Shown here: positions 40,515 to 50,347 of the stretch, piece after piece | Layout: each line of letters opens with the position of its first letter | How positions within the stretch are numbered: the first letter of the stretch is position 1 | From: Marispirochaeta aestuarii | Lineage (GTDB): Bacteria > Spirochaetota > Spirochaetia > JC444 > Marispirochaetaceae | NCBI RefSeq assembly: GCF_002087085.1 | Contig: NZ_MWQY01000014.1 | Coordinates: 1-64,000 of the forward strand | Reading direction: 5' to 3' | DNA: 64,000 nt | Made by a program: the position numbers and the translations under genes | The notes under the pieces: model-generated | What the model was told of the DNA's origin: nothing | Database searches by the model: none | The model's input: only the letters and a program-made list of their open reading frames with translations

Positions 40515-43232
40515 ATGATACAGAAAATACTGAATGCCTTTTTCGGCTCACAGCATGAACGGGATCTGAAACAGCTGCTGCCTGTTTTACATAGAATCAA
40601 CGCCCTCGAATCCTGGGCCATGGGACTGGAAAACAGTCAGTTTGCCGGTCAGACGGAGACGTTCAAAAACAGACTGAAACAGGGAGAAAGTCTGGAAGAC
40701 ATTCTTCCCGAGGCCTTCGCCCTGGCCAGAGAAGCCGCCCGACGCGTCCTGGGGGAACGCCACTACGACGTCCAGCTCCTGGGGGGAATAGTCCTTCATC
40801 ACGGTAAAATCATGGAAATGAAGACCGGAGAGGGAAAAACTCTGTCCTCCGTAACCGCCGCCTATCTGAACTCCCTCACCGGAAAGGGTGTGCATATAAT
40901 CACCGTCAACGATTATCTGGCTGAGCGGGATGCCGCCTGGATGCGTCCTGTCTACCAACTTCTCGGTGTCTCCGTCGGCTCGATCCTCTCAAACATGGAT
41001 ACCGAGGCCCGCAAGGAAGCCTATGGCAAGGATATAACCTATGGGACCAACAACGAGTTCGGTTTCGACTACCTGCGGGACAACATGGCCTGGGACATTG
41101 CGTCAAAGGTCCAGCGGAACCATCACTTCTGCATAATCGACGAAATAGACTCCATACTCATAGACGAGGCCAGAACCCCGCTGATCATCTCAGGTCAGGC
41201 GGAGGACGATACCCGCATGTTCACCGAGGTAAACCGCCTGGTCGGCCGCCTTCAGGAGTGTGATAAGGATCCTGAGACCGGAGATTATCCGGAAGAACCC
41301 GAAGGAGATTACAAGATCGATGAGAAATCCAAGCGGGTAACCTTTACCGACCAGGGAATGAACAACATCGAGAAGCTTCTGCTTCAGGGCAAGCTTATAT
41401 CCGGCAGCCTTTTTACCGAGGACAACTTCGAGTATATCCACTACTTTACCCAGGCCCTGAAAGCTCACCGCCTCTTCAAGCTGGACCGTGACTATGTCGT
41501 ACAGGAAGGTCAGGTCCAGATCGTCGATGAGTTTACCGGACGCATTCTCCACGGGCGCAGATATTCCGACGGACTTCACCAGGCCATCGAAGCCAAGGAA
41601 GGCATCCGCATAGCCCGGCGCAACAAGACCCTGGCTACCATAACCTTTCAGAACTTTTTCCGCATGTACGACAAGATTTCCGGTATGACCGGTACGGCGG
41701 ATACCGAGGCTAAGGAGTTCGGCAAGATCTACAGTCTCGATGTTGTGGTGATTCCCACCAACCGTCCGGTTGTCAGAAAAGATGAAAACGACGCCATCTA
41801 CTTTAACGAAGATTTCAAGTTCAATGCCATCTGCGACGAGATCCAGCGTGTAAACGAGATAGGTCAGCCGATTCTCGTGGGAACAGTATCCATCGAAAAG
41901 TCTGAACGCCTCTCGTCAATGCTGACAAAGCGGGGCATACGCCACGAGGTACTCAACGCGAAGAACCACCACCGGGAGGCAATGATCGTTGCGGAGGCCG
42001 GCGCCAAAGGGTCGGTAACGATAGCAACGAACATGGCCGGCCGGGGTACGGACATAAAACTCGGGGGAAACCCGGAGTTCCGGACCCGCAAGGAGGTGGG
42101 GACGGAGGCGAGCGGCGAAGAATACGAGAAGGCGTATAAAAGGATTTATGCCAAAACCCGCCTGGATTATGAAGAGGTAAAATCCCTTGGCGGACTCTAT
42201 ATACTCGGTACCGAACGCCACGAATCCCGCCGGATCGACAACCAGCTGCGGGGGCGTTCCGGGCGCCAGGGCGACCCCGGGGTCAGCCGGTTTTTCCTCT
42301 CCCTGGACGACGATCTCATGCGCCTCTTTGCAAACGACAACATGAAGAACATCATGGGAAAGCTCGGCATGTCTTCCGGAGAGCCACTGTTCCATCCGTG
42401 GCTCAATAAAACAATAGAACGGGCCCAGACCCGGGTGGAGGACCGGAACTTTGAAATCCGGAAGCACCTCCTTGAATATGACGACGTTCTCAATGAGCAG
42501 CGTACCTTCATCTACAATCAGCGGGACGAAATCCTGAAGGATGATTCCCTCTACAAGAGAATCCTGGGGGCTGCGGAAGAGATTATCGATGATCTGCTGG
42601 CAAATTATGCCTCGGATCGCAGCGAGACGGGCATAACGGAACTCCTGGAAGGTCTGCAGGAACGTTTTTTCTACTCCCCCGATCTGGAACGGGACCGGCT
42701 TCTGGAGATGCCCGTCCAGGACCTCAGGGATTTCTTCCTCTCCAGCTTCGAGGCGGATATCCGGGAAAAGGAAGACAAAGTAGGAAAAGTGAATTTCAAC
42801 TCCTTTATCCGCTTTGAATATCTCCGGCTTATCGATTCAAAATGGCAGGACCATCTGGAGAACCTCGAATCCCTCAGGGAAGCTGTTTATCTGAGGGCCT
42901 ATGGTCAGAAGAATCCTCTTCTGGAATACAAACTTGAAGGCTTTCAGATTTTCGATACCCTGATCCAGGAGATTCGTGAGGGGCTGGCGAAAAAGGTGAT
43001 TTCCGTGCGTATTGAACGGGCTGACTCACCCCGACGGGTTCCGTCGGCATCGGCGGTTACAGAGAGCCACCGGCAGCTTGGGCAGTTTGCAGCGGGTTCC
43101 CGTCCGGCACAGCCGAAGGGCGACATGGGTACGGGAACTGTAACGGTGAAACGCTCAGTACCCAAGGTGGGGAGAAATGATCCCTGTCCCTGCGGCAGCG
43201 GGAAAAAGTATAAACACTGCCACGGGAGCTGA
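40515..43232 (+). CDS. secA: Preprotein translocase ATPase SecA
   Basis: 905 aa. [11 protein letters not shown] (Walker A), [21 protein letters not shown] (Walker B/DEAD region), [13 protein letters not shown] and [18 protein letters not shown] are SecA signatures. The C-terminus ends in the zinc-binding SEC-C motif [17 protein letters not shown]. SecA drives export of signal-peptide proteins through SecYEG, including FlaA and lipoproteins here. Monocistronic, divergent from the lipoprotein gene. Confidence 0.98.
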   Translation: MIQKILNAFFGSQHERDLKQLLPVLHRINALESWAMGLENSQFAGQTETFKNRLKQGESLEDILPEAFALAREAARRVLGERHYDVQLLGGIVLHHGKIMEMKTGEGKTLSSVTAAYLNSLTGKGVHIITVNDYLAERDAAWMRPVYQLLGVSVGSILSNMDTEARKEAYGKDITYGTNNEFGFDYLRDNMAWDIASKVQRNHHFCIIDEIDSILIDEARTPLIISGQAEDDTRMFTEVNRLVGRLQECDKDPETGDYPEEPEGDYKIDEKSKRVTFTDQGMNNIEKLLLQGKLISGSLFTEDNFEYIHYFTQALKAHRLFKLDRDYVVQEGQVQIVDEFTGRILHGRRYSDGLHQAIEAKEGIRIARRNKTLATITFQNFFRMYDKISGMTGTADTEAKEFGKIYSLDVVVIPTNRPVVRKDENDAIYFNEDFKFNAICDEIQRVNEIGQPILVGTVSIEKSERLSSMLTKRGIRHEVLNAKNHHREAMIVAEAGAKGSVTIATNMAGRGTDIKLGGNPEFRTRKEVGTEASGEEYEKAYKRIYAKTRLDYEEVKSLGGLYILGTERHESRRIDNQLRGRSGRQGDPGVSRFFLSLDDDLMRLFANDNMKNIMGKLGMSSGEPLFHPWLNKTIERAQTRVEDRNFEIRKHLLEYDDVLNEQRTFIYNQRDEILKDDSLYKRILGAAEEIIDDLLANYASDRSETGITELLEGLQERFFYSPDLERDRLLEMPVQDLRDFFLSSFEADIREKEDKVGKVNFNSFIRFEYLRLIDSKWQDHLENLESLREAVYLRAYGQKNPLLEYKLEGFQIFDTLIQEIREGLAKKVISVRIERADSPRRVPSASAVTESHRQLGQFAAGSRPAQPKGDMGTGTVTVKRSVPKVGRNDPCPCGSGKKYKHCHGS

Positions 43233-43237
43233 GAAAA

Positions 43238-43366
43238 TCAGACTTCAGATTTCTGATACATGCTGCCGGAGGAGGCGGCCTTCTGGGCCGCCATCTCGTC
43301 GGTATAGGCGCGGATAAAGGTAAACAGGGCAACCAGGGCCATCAATATCAAAACAAGCTTGCGCAT
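43238..43366 (-). CDS. Small 42-residue membrane protein
   Basis: ATG 43366, stop TGA 43238-43240. The peptide begins MRKLVLILMALVALFTFIRA, a single hydrophobic helix (or uncleaved signal), then a short polar tail TDEMAAQKAASSGSMYQKSEV. GAGGAG lies 8 nt before ATG, a good ribosome site. It begins 27 bp after the stop of the LysM/M23 peptidase on the same strand, so it should be co-transcribed. No family recognised. Evidence for it being a real gene is the ribosome site, the coherent membrane-protein composition and the tight spacing. Confidence 0.55.
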   Translation of the reverse strand: MRKLVLILMALVALFTFIRAYTDEMAAQKAASSGSMYQKSEV

Positions 43367-43393
43367 TCTCTGCTCCTCGCTTCAGATGATCTG

Positions 43394-44464
43394 TCAATGC
43401 AGAACGGACAGTGGATCCACAGGTCGGTTATTCTTGTACAGTGCAAAATGCAGATGGGAACCGGTACTTCTTCCGGTATTTCCCATGGTACCAAGGCTCT
43501 GGCCCTGGCGAACCCTCTGACCTTCCCGTACTGCAACGGTGTTCATGTGCCCGTAGAGTGTCTGGTATCCCCTCTCGTGCTTAATAACCACGTACCTTCC
43601 GTAACCTGCCGGACGGTTCTCCACACTCAGCACCACTCCGTCCATGGCGGAGATAATTACTGTTCCCGTTGCATTCGCTATATCAATACCATAATGGAAA
43701 CGCCGCAGTCCGGTAAAGGGGTCCGAACGATACCCATAGGGCGAGGTGAGTCGTCCTTTTGTCGGGTAGATAATCAGGGTTCCCGTGGCTTTCTTGTACT
43801 CATAATCACTGATAGCCGCACCGGGAAGGAAAAGCACGTCCCCGGGCTTGATAAGGGCGCTTTCCAGATTGTTTGCGTCGAGAATCTGATTTACGCTGAT
43901 ACTTTTCGTGGCGGCGATATTTGAGAGATTGTCCCCGGGGCGCACTACATAGCGGACGCCGTCGTAGGAAGGTATTTTCAGACGGGTTCCCGGAACAATC
44001 CGGCGAACGTCTTCTATTCCATTATAGCTTATGAGGGTACCGATCTTTACGTCATACCTGAGAGCGATCTCTGAAAGAGTATCACCCCGTGTCACGGTAT
44101 GAACATTTTCCTTGATTCCTCCAAGATAGCTTGCCAGGGGGGGAAGGTCGGAAACCAGTTCCTCTTCCGAGGCCTGGCTCCCCTCGAGGTACGAAACCAT
44201 ACTGGCATACAACTGATCATCCGCAGGAAGATGAAGGAGCTCTACGTCTTTCGTATTCAGGGAAGGGACAAGGGAATAGAGCATAGCCGTTACAGCCAGA
44301 CTCACACCGAGAAACAGTGAAAGCCAGGCGATCTTTTCAGGGGTTTCCCGGATCTTCTCTATTCCCAGAGAAAGCCGGTTCCTCAGTTCAAGGCCTTCAA
44401 GGAATCCTGAGTGAGACGGTTTTCTGCGTTTACGTATAGTCTGCTGTTGTATCAGTTCAATCAT
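43394..44464 (-). CDS. LysM-M23 peptidoglycan endopeptidase
   Basis: 356 aa from ATG 44464; GTG 44473 is an alternative. A basic cytoplasmic N-terminus is followed by a membrane helix (AWLSLFLGVSLAVTAMLYSLV), two LysM peptidoglycan-binding repeats (HTVTRGDTLSEIALRYDVKIGTL and VVRPGDNLSNIAATKSISV, about 45 residues each) and an M23 domain with HYGIDIAN (His and Asp metal ligands), YGHMN and GSHLHFALY. All metal ligands of active lysostaphin-type peptidases are present. It acts on cell-wall cross-links or regulates septal splitting. Divergent from the PBP gene. Confidence 0.93.
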   Translation of the reverse strand: MIELIQQQTIRKRRKPSHSGFLEGLELRNRLSLGIEKIRETPEKIAWLSLFLGVSLAVTAMLYSLVPSLNTKDVELLHLPADDQLYASMVSYLEGSQASEEELVSDLPPLASYLGGIKENVHTVTRGDTLSEIALRYDVKIGTLISYNGIEDVRRIVPGTRLKIPSYDGVRYVVRPGDNLSNIAATKSISVNQILDANNLESALIKPGDVLFLPGAAISDYEYKKATGTLIIYPTKGRLTSPYGYRSDPFTGLRRFHYGIDIANATGTVIISAMDGVVLSVENRPAGYGRYVVIKHERGYQTLYGHMNTVAVREGQRVRQGQSLGTMGNTGRSTGSHLHFALYKNNRPVDPLSVLH

Positions 44465-44481
44465 AACCTTCACTATTCATA

Positions 44482-44510
44482 TCGACAATAAGGCACCAAC
44501 ATATTACTAT
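44482..44510 (+). promoter_or_regulatory. Promoter of the transpeptidase gene
   Basis: TCGACA (44482-44487), 17-nt spacer, TACTAT (44505-44510). Predicted leader to ATG 44547 is about 30 nt; no strong Shine-Dalgarno site is visible. Confidence 0.6.
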
Positions 44511-44546
44511 AATGATCGTTCCCGGGGCCCGGAACTCGTTGAAATT

Positions 44547-46400
44547 ATGATAGAAAAGCAGCGTCTGACCAGATTCATCATCTTCGCAATCCTTACGGCA
44601 ATGGTTATCGTTTTCGTTGTCTGGCGATACACCGCAATAATGCTCTTTTCCTCCTCCGATGGGGCTGCACAGCACCGGACCCAGGGAATAGTAGAGCGAG
44701 GCCCGATTCTCGACAGGGACGGACGCATACTTGCCATTCAGACTCAGCTGGATACGGTGACCGCCTGGATGCCCAGCGTCAGCGATCCGGAAAAAACCTA
44801 CAATTCCCTTGTCCGGGTTCTCGACCTGGACAAAGAGGAATTGCAGAGCAAGTTTGAAACACGCAGCGGTTTTTTCTATGTTAAAAGAAAGATTTCCCGC
44901 AGCGAAAGCCGATCCATGCAGGAACTTTTATCCACCGAGGATCTCAAGGGAATATCCCTTATACCTGAATACGGAAGGGCGTACCCGGAAAAGAAACTGG
45001 CATCCCACGTAGTCGGATATGCCGGAACGGACAATGTCGGTCTGCTGGGGATCGAATATACCTACGACAAGATCCTGTATCCCCCCCCCGAGCCTGGAAG
45101 AACACGCTACGGAAACCAGCTGTTTTTAACCATCGATGTCAATCTTCAGCATATTCTGGAAGAACTTGCCACCGAGTCCTTTGAAGAGAACAAACCGGAA
45201 TCAATCACCCTCATAGCCGCGGAAGCAAAGACCGGAGAGATACTGGCGTATGTATCGATTCCCGGCTTTGATCCCAATACCTTTTCCGACTTCTCGCCCC
45301 AGGAACGGGTAAATGTTCCCGCCACAACGGCCTATGAACCCGGTTCGGTTTTTAAAGTCTTTTCCATAGCATCATTTCTCGAACTGGGAGGAATAGCTCC
45401 TGAAACCACCTTTTTCTGCGGTGGAAGCTACGATAACGTCGAACCCCACATCAACTGTCTGGGTTACCACGGGCTGGTGAATGCCGAGGAGATACTGAAA
45501 AAATCCTGCAATGCCGGAGCGGGATACGCCTCCGAAACAGTAACGGAAGAGGATTTTTACAGCCTGCTTACGGCTTTCGGTTTTGGTACGGAAACAGGAA
45601 TCCCCTTTCCTGGAGAAACAAACGGAATCTTCCGGAATCCCCAGAACTGGTCGGAGAGAACCAAACCCACCATAGCAATGGGCCAGGAGATTTCCGTCTC
45701 CGCTCTGCAGATTATCCAGGCCGCCAGCACCTTTGCCAATGACGGGGTAATGCTGCGTCCCATGCTGGTAAAAAAGATCGTCAGTCCGGAGGGAAAGACC
45801 CTGCAGGAGTTCCAGAGAGAACCGGTTCGACAGGTAGTATCGTCCCACGTGGCCAGGGAGATACTCATGATGATGGAGTCTGTAACCCAGTCCGACGGAA
45901 CCGCCCATCGTGCGGCCGTAGAGGGTATGAGGATTTCTGCGAAAACCGGGACGGCCCAGCTCATCGATCCCAGTACGGGAAAATATTCCGAGGAAGACTA
46001 TGTAGCCAGCTGTCTTGCCCTTTTTCCCAGCGACGACCCCAGGATCATTCTCTACGCGGCGATACATAAACCCAAAGGTCCGTCGACTTTTGGCGGTCGC
46101 ATAGCCGCTCCCCTGGTGGGAAAAGCCGCTGAAGAGGTTATCCGGCACCTGGGGATCCCCCGGGAAGGAGACAGACAGATAGACCATCCCGGCAGGGTCC
46201 AGATAAATGTTCCCTCTCCCCTACGCATAACAGACACCCTGCCGGATTTAACGGGCAGGCCCAAACGGGACCTGCTTCCCCTGTATAAGATCCCGGGGGC
46301 TGTAATTGAGATTCGCGGAGAGGGATGGGTCAGCGGACAGTCCCCGGCCCCCGGTACACCCATACGCGAAGGTATGCATATTGTGGTGGAGCTTGAATAA
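44547..46400 (+). CDS. Class B penicillin-binding protein (FtsI/PBP2-like) with PASTA domain
   Basis: 617 aa. One N-terminal membrane helix (FIIFAILTAMVIVFVVW), a dimerisation domain (RGPILDRDGRILA), then the transpeptidase with PGSVFKVF (SxxK), KKSCNAG (SxN) and AKTGTAQL (KTG). A C-terminal PASTA domain (PDLTGRPKRDLLPLYKIPGA, GQSPAPGTPI) is typical of FtsI-like enzymes. It cross-links peptidoglycan, probably at the septum. The Maf-like gene begins at the base after its stop codon. Confidence 0.93.
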   Translation: MIEKQRLTRFIIFAILTAMVIVFVVWRYTAIMLFSSSDGAAQHRTQGIVERGPILDRDGRILAIQTQLDTVTAWMPSVSDPEKTYNSLVRVLDLDKEELQSKFETRSGFFYVKRKISRSESRSMQELLSTEDLKGISLIPEYGRAYPEKKLASHVVGYAGTDNVGLLGIEYTYDKILYPPPEPGRTRYGNQLFLTIDVNLQHILEELATESFEENKPESITLIAAEAKTGEILAYVSIPGFDPNTFSDFSPQERVNVPATTAYEPGSVFKVFSIASFLELGGIAPETTFFCGGSYDNVEPHINCLGYHGLVNAEEILKKSCNAGAGYASETVTEEDFYSLLTAFGFGTETGIPFPGETNGIFRNPQNWSERTKPTIAMGQEISVSALQIIQAASTFANDGVMLRPMLVKKIVSPEGKTLQEFQREPVRQVVSSHVAREILMMMESVTQSDGTAHRAAVEGMRISAKTGTAQLIDPSTGKYSEEDYVASCLALFPSDDPRIILYAAIHKPKGPSTFGGRIAAPLVGKAAEEVIRHLGIPREGDRQIDHPGRVQINVPSPLRITDTLPDLTGRPKRDLLPLYKIPGAVIEIRGEGWVSGQSPAPGTPIREGMHIVVELE

Positions 46401-48173
46401 ATGTTTGAATCCAACATCCGCAGCCTCTGCAGTATGTGGCCGGGTTTTCGAAGAGAGATTGCAGACAAATACGCTCCACACCCCGCTGTACGGATCATTC
46501 CCACCGAAACGGGGGAATCAGCCTTAAGCCTCGAAGGCCGCTTCCTCAGCACCCGGAGAGACCCGGTCCGGGAAGCGGAAAGGATAATAGAGGCCCGTTT
46601 TCCCGCCGCCCCCGATATTGCGGTATTTCTCCACTTTGGTCTCGGCTACGAACTGGAGGCTTTCTTTCGACGATATCCCGATACCCCCGTTATTCTGCTG
46701 GAACCCGATATTCCCCTCTTCATGACAGCCCTTGACGCCAGGGATTTCAGTAGGCTTTTCAGAAAGAAAGGTCTCGTACTGCTTCTTGATACCCCCCCCT
46801 CTTCTCTGGCGACTGTTCTGAACGACCGCTGCAACGATACAGTGGAGCTGTTTCCCATAAAGAGCATAGCCAGGCTCCACCCCGACTATCTGGAGGCTTT
46901 GAACGAATGGTTTCACCGCTTTCAGTCCCGAAGGGAGATAAACAGAAACACCCTGAAACGCTTCGGCCGCGTCTGGGTCCGCAACCTCCTCTCGAATCTG
47001 CAGGTTCTGGCGGAAGCCGTCCCCCTGGGGGAGCTTGAGGGAATATTGGACGGACGGCCCTGTCTCGTTCTTGCAGCGGGCCCCAGCCTGGATACCTTGT
47101 CCGATCATATCCACGAACTCAGAAAGAGAATGGTCCTTGTGGCGGTGGACACCTCAGCTGCATGGTGCAGACAGCGGAATATTCAGCCGGATTTTCTTGT
47201 GGTTGTGGACCCCCAGTACTGGAACACACGGCATCTTGATCCCGTGGACCGGGAACAGATACTGGTATCAGAATCATCCACCCATCCCGCCGTATTCAGA
47301 AGAATCGACGGACCCCGTTTTTTCTGTTCCTCTCTTTTCCCTCTGGGAAGCTTTCTGGAAAAGGACCTCGACATCCACGGGAACCTCGGGGCCGGGGGAT
47401 CCGTTTCAACCACGGCCTGGGATCTTGCGCGCTTTCTCGGCGCTGGAAAAATCTTCTGCGCCGGTCTGGATCTCGGTTATCCCGACAACCGAACCCATTA
47501 TTCCGGGAGTCTCTTCGAAGAGCTCTCCCATATCTGGTCCTGCCGTACGAACCCCTCCATGACACAGCATTTTCGTTACATCCGGGATGGAAGCCCCTTA
47601 ACAACCGAGTCCAATTCCGGGGAACCGGTTTTAAGCGACAGACGGCTCTCCCTGTATCGATGGTGGTTCGAGAACCGGATGAGTGAACCCGAATCCCCCG
47701 AGACCTTCACCCTGTCCCGGAAGGGGGTTCTGATCCGGGGAATGGAACATGCCGGCCCCCTGGAACTTCTGAAACTTCCGGAGATTCGGAATGAACTCGA
47801 CATGCTTCTTCCCGGAAAGGATTACCGAAGCCTGCGGGGAAATCCTGATACATCTGCAGTAATTATCAAGGGCCTGACCGAGCTGGATACGTCCCTCATG
47901 GAGATGGAAATCCTCTGCCGCCGGGCGCTGGACGCCCTGGATAATCCCGCCGGCAGCCGCTCGGAACTGCTGGCTGCCCTCGGAACGCTGGACGCGGAAA
48001 TCATGGCAAATCCGGCCAAGGATATAGCCGGTTTCCTCCTTGATGCCGAGCCTGAGGCATCGGAAGATCCCCTCGTGGCTTCCAGAAAAGTCTACACATC
48101 TATTCTTGATTCGGTGCTGTATCACCGGGAACATCTTCAGCGGGCCCGGGGAATGATCAGTACCGGACCCTAA
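46401..48173 (+). CDS. DUF115/Maf-like protein, candidate flagellin glycosyltransferase
   Basis: 590 aa. The core LDGRPCLVLAAGPSLDTLSDHI, then VAVDTSAAWCRQRNIQPDFLVVVDPQYW and FCAGLDLGYPDNRTHYSG, matches the DUF115 (MAF_flag10) domain of motility accessory factors. In Campylobacter and others, Maf proteins transfer nonulosonic sugars onto flagellin. N-terminal 150 residues are an additional Maf-associated domain (VFLHFGLGYELEAFF). GGAG precedes ATG by 9 nt. It follows the PBP without a gap. Glycosylation of FlaB is known in Treponema, but the link to this gene is inference. Confidence 0.8.
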   Translation: MFESNIRSLCSMWPGFRREIADKYAPHPAVRIIPTETGESALSLEGRFLSTRRDPVREAERIIEARFPAAPDIAVFLHFGLGYELEAFFRRYPDTPVILLEPDIPLFMTALDARDFSRLFRKKGLVLLLDTPPSSLATVLNDRCNDTVELFPIKSIARLHPDYLEALNEWFHRFQSRREINRNTLKRFGRVWVRNLLSNLQVLAEAVPLGELEGILDGRPCLVLAAGPSLDTLSDHIHELRKRMVLVAVDTSAAWCRQRNIQPDFLVVVDPQYWNTRHLDPVDREQILVSESSTHPAVFRRIDGPRFFCSSLFPLGSFLEKDLDIHGNLGAGGSVSTTAWDLARFLGAGKIFCAGLDLGYPDNRTHYSGSLFEELSHIWSCRTNPSMTQHFRYIRDGSPLTTESNSGEPVLSDRRLSLYRWWFENRMSEPESPETFTLSRKGVLIRGMEHAGPLELLKLPEIRNELDMLLPGKDYRSLRGNPDTSAVIIKGLTELDTSLMEMEILCRRALDALDNPAGSRSELLAALGTLDAEIMANPAKDIAGFLLDAEPEASEDPLVASRKVYTSILDSVLYHREHLQRARGMISTGP

Positions 48174-48213
48174 AGTTTCTGCCCCCTGCAGCCGAACAGT
48201 AAAGTAAGAAGGA

Positions 48214-48230
48214 AACAAGAACTTCTTGTT
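48214..48230 (-). terminator. Possible terminator of the long flagellar/kinase operon
   Basis: AACAAGAA-C-TTCTTGTT (48214-48230) is an 8-bp dyad beginning 3 nt after the hybrid-kinase stop codon on the minus strand, followed by a pyrimidine-rich TCCTTCTT. Weak but well placed. Confidence 0.35.
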
Positions 48231-48232
48231 AA

Positions 48233-50347
48233 TTAAACGGTATGCTTATCTGACGTCCAGGCATACCGTTTTTTTATTGCCTCCAGGATCTGGTACTCCC
48301 GGAAGGGTTTGACGATAACCGCATTGCCTCCTGCATTCATAAACTCCTGTGCCTCGTCGCTTCCGGAATGAGCTGTCAGGGCGATAACAGGCACCCGGGA
48401 AAAATCTTCCCGGGCTTTAAGAATGCGGGTGGCTTCCTTACCATCCATGACTGGAAGCCCGATATCCATAAAAATAAGGTCGGGTTTATCCTCTATGGCC
48501 CTGTCTACCGCTTCCTGTCCGTTTGAGGCCTCCAGTACCGTATACCCGGCACTTTCCAGAACTCTTCGAAGGTACAGCATGTTTATACTCTCATCTTCAA
48601 CAATCAGGATCCTCTCTACAGAATCATTTCCGTCGGCGTTCACGGATACTTCGCTCTCTCCGCTTGTTTCCGGTCCATCCGGTTTATCACTTTTCCCCGG
48701 AGGGATGCTTAGCGTAAAGGTTGATCCTTTTCCTTCGACGGATTCAACATTCAGACGCCCTTTCATGAGTCCCACAAGGGATTTGACAATAGCCAATCCC
48801 AGACCTGCACCCTGGTGCGTTTTTGTATAGGGATTCTCGAGCTGTCGAAAGGAGTCGAAAATGCTGGACAGTTTCTCCTCCGGAATGCCCAGGCCCTCAT
48901 CTGCGACTGAAATTACAAGCTCCGAATCCACATGAGCCCTTACAGTAACGGTTCCTCCCTCGGAGTATTTAACAGCATTGGATACAAGGTTAATTATCAC
49001 CTGTCCAATTCGCGTCCGGTCTCCGGGAAAAAGGATTGCAGGATCCGGAAGTTCGGAGATTATTTTTATACCCTTTTCTCCTGCCGGTTTCTCCACCATC
49101 CTGATACAGTTTTCAATCACCTCCCTGGGACTGAAATTCTCTATCAGCAGGCGCAGACGGGAATTCTCCAGACGAGCTGTATCCAGAAGATCATCAATAA
49201 GCTTCAGCAGATATTCAGCTGAATAATCAGCCATATCGACGTACTCGGACTGTACTTCCGAGAGTTCGGTATTTCTCAGGAGAGCTGTCATACCCAGAAA
49301 ACCATTCACCGGTGTACGCAGTTCATGGCTTATATTTGCAAGAAAAAGGGTCTTTGCCCTGACAGCCTTTTCGAGGTTCTCCTGGATCTCTCTGCTCCGG
49401 ACCAGTTCCCGGTTCAGGGCAGCGGTTTTCTGTGAAACCTGTCGACGGAGTGTAAGAGTCCAGGATAATCCGATGAGAAAGAGGGCTCCCACACTTATGA
49501 GTACAAGGCGGGCTATTCTCGATCCCAGCAGTCGTCTCTCCTCGATCAGCCCGAACCACTTTTCATAAATCCTGTCATATTCACCATTGATTTTTATCAG
49601 GTTAAGTCCCTCGTTCAATATGGCGAGCAGCTTTGTATCGCCCTTTCGAACGGCAATGCAGTATGATCCGGTCAAAACCGATTCAGGAATAACCTTAAGG
49701 GATGTAATATCGTAGCGGTCAAGGATGATTCCCCCTTGAGTAAGGGATGCCAGGGCACAGTCGCCCTCTCCCTCAGCAAGACCGCGGATTACTTCTGTGA
49801 CGGAATCCTTTACAACAAGGGATTTTTCATAGCCCTTCTCCAGCAGATAATCATGAGCCAGGTCTCCCCGCTGTACCAGTATTCTGGAGTCCCTTGCATC
49901 CTCCATAACCCTGATATCTGAATTCCGGGGAACAAAGAGATTATAGGAAGCTATGAAATGGGGTATGGTGAAATCTGCTTTCCTGGCCCTTTCGGGGGTC
50001 CTGAACATTCCCATAAGAACATGAATCTCTCCTTCCTCAAGTTCCTCCCGGACCTCATGCCATGGGCCAAGATCGATAATCATCTCCAGCCCCAGGACTT
50101 CCTGTATGGCCTTCATGATATCCACATTGAAGCCTGATGGTTCGCCGTCTCCGTCAAGGAATTCAAAAGGCGGATATTGCCAGTCTCCTTTTACAACGAG
50201 GGTGGTGGTACCCGCCTCCTGAATAGAGACGGTTTGAACTCTGGAAGGTGTTTCATAAATAGCGTATTCTTCAGCACATCCGGATAATATGATTAAAAAA
50301 GTAGTAAAAATCAGCAATATCCGGAGCTTACTCCCTGAAGTGTTCAT
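48233..50347 (-). CDS. Hybrid sensor histidine kinase with solute-binding sensor domain and lipobox
   Basis: 704 aa. Residues 1-24 form a lipoprotein-like signal (LLIFTTFLIILSGC, Cys24). Residues 45-270 are a family 3 solute-binding domain (WQYPPFEFLDGDGEPSGFNVDIM), as in BvgS-type sensors. A membrane helix spans 281-300, then HisKA with ANISHELRTP (His341), HATPase (NLVSNAVKYSEGG, GAGLGLAIVKSLV) and a receiver domain (FMDIGLPVMDG, Asp628). It is the last gene of the minus-strand operon, overlapping the CheA-like gene by 4 bp, so it could exchange phosphate with that protein's HPt domain. Confidence 0.9.
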   Translation of the reverse strand: MNTSGSKLRILLIFTTFLIILSGCAEEYAIYETPSRVQTVSIQEAGTTTLVVKGDWQYPPFEFLDGDGEPSGFNVDIMKAIQEVLGLEMIIDLGPWHEVREELEEGEIHVLMGMFRTPERARKADFTIPHFIASYNLFVPRNSDIRVMEDARDSRILVQRGDLAHDYLLEKGYEKSLVVKDSVTEVIRGLAEGEGDCALASLTQGGIILDRYDITSLKVIPESVLTGSYCIAVRKGDTKLLAILNEGLNLIKINGEYDRIYEKWFGLIEERRLLGSRIARLVLISVGALFLIGLSWTLTLRRQVSQKTAALNRELVRSREIQENLEKAVRAKTLFLANISHELRTPVNGFLGMTALLRNTELSEVQSEYVDMADYSAEYLLKLIDDLLDTARLENSRLRLLIENFSPREVIENCIRMVEKPAGEKGIKIISELPDPAILFPGDRTRIGQVIINLVSNAVKYSEGGTVTVRAHVDSELVISVADEGLGIPEEKLSSIFDSFRQLENPYTKTHQGAGLGLAIVKSLVGLMKGRLNVESVEGKGSTFTLSIPPGKSDKPDGPETSGESEVSVNADGNDSVERILIVEDESINMLYLRRVLESAGYTVLEASNGQEAVDRAIEDKPDLIFMDIGLPVMDGKEATRILKAREDFSRVPVIALTAHSGSDEAQEFMNAGGNAVIVKPFREYQILEAIKKRYAWTSDKHTV
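48238..48275 (+). terminator. Intrinsic terminator of the PBP-Maf operon
   Basis: CGGTATGC (48238-48245) pairs with GCATACCG (48261-48268), followed by seven T (48269-48275). It lies inside the final codons of the convergent hybrid-kinase gene. Confidence 0.85.
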
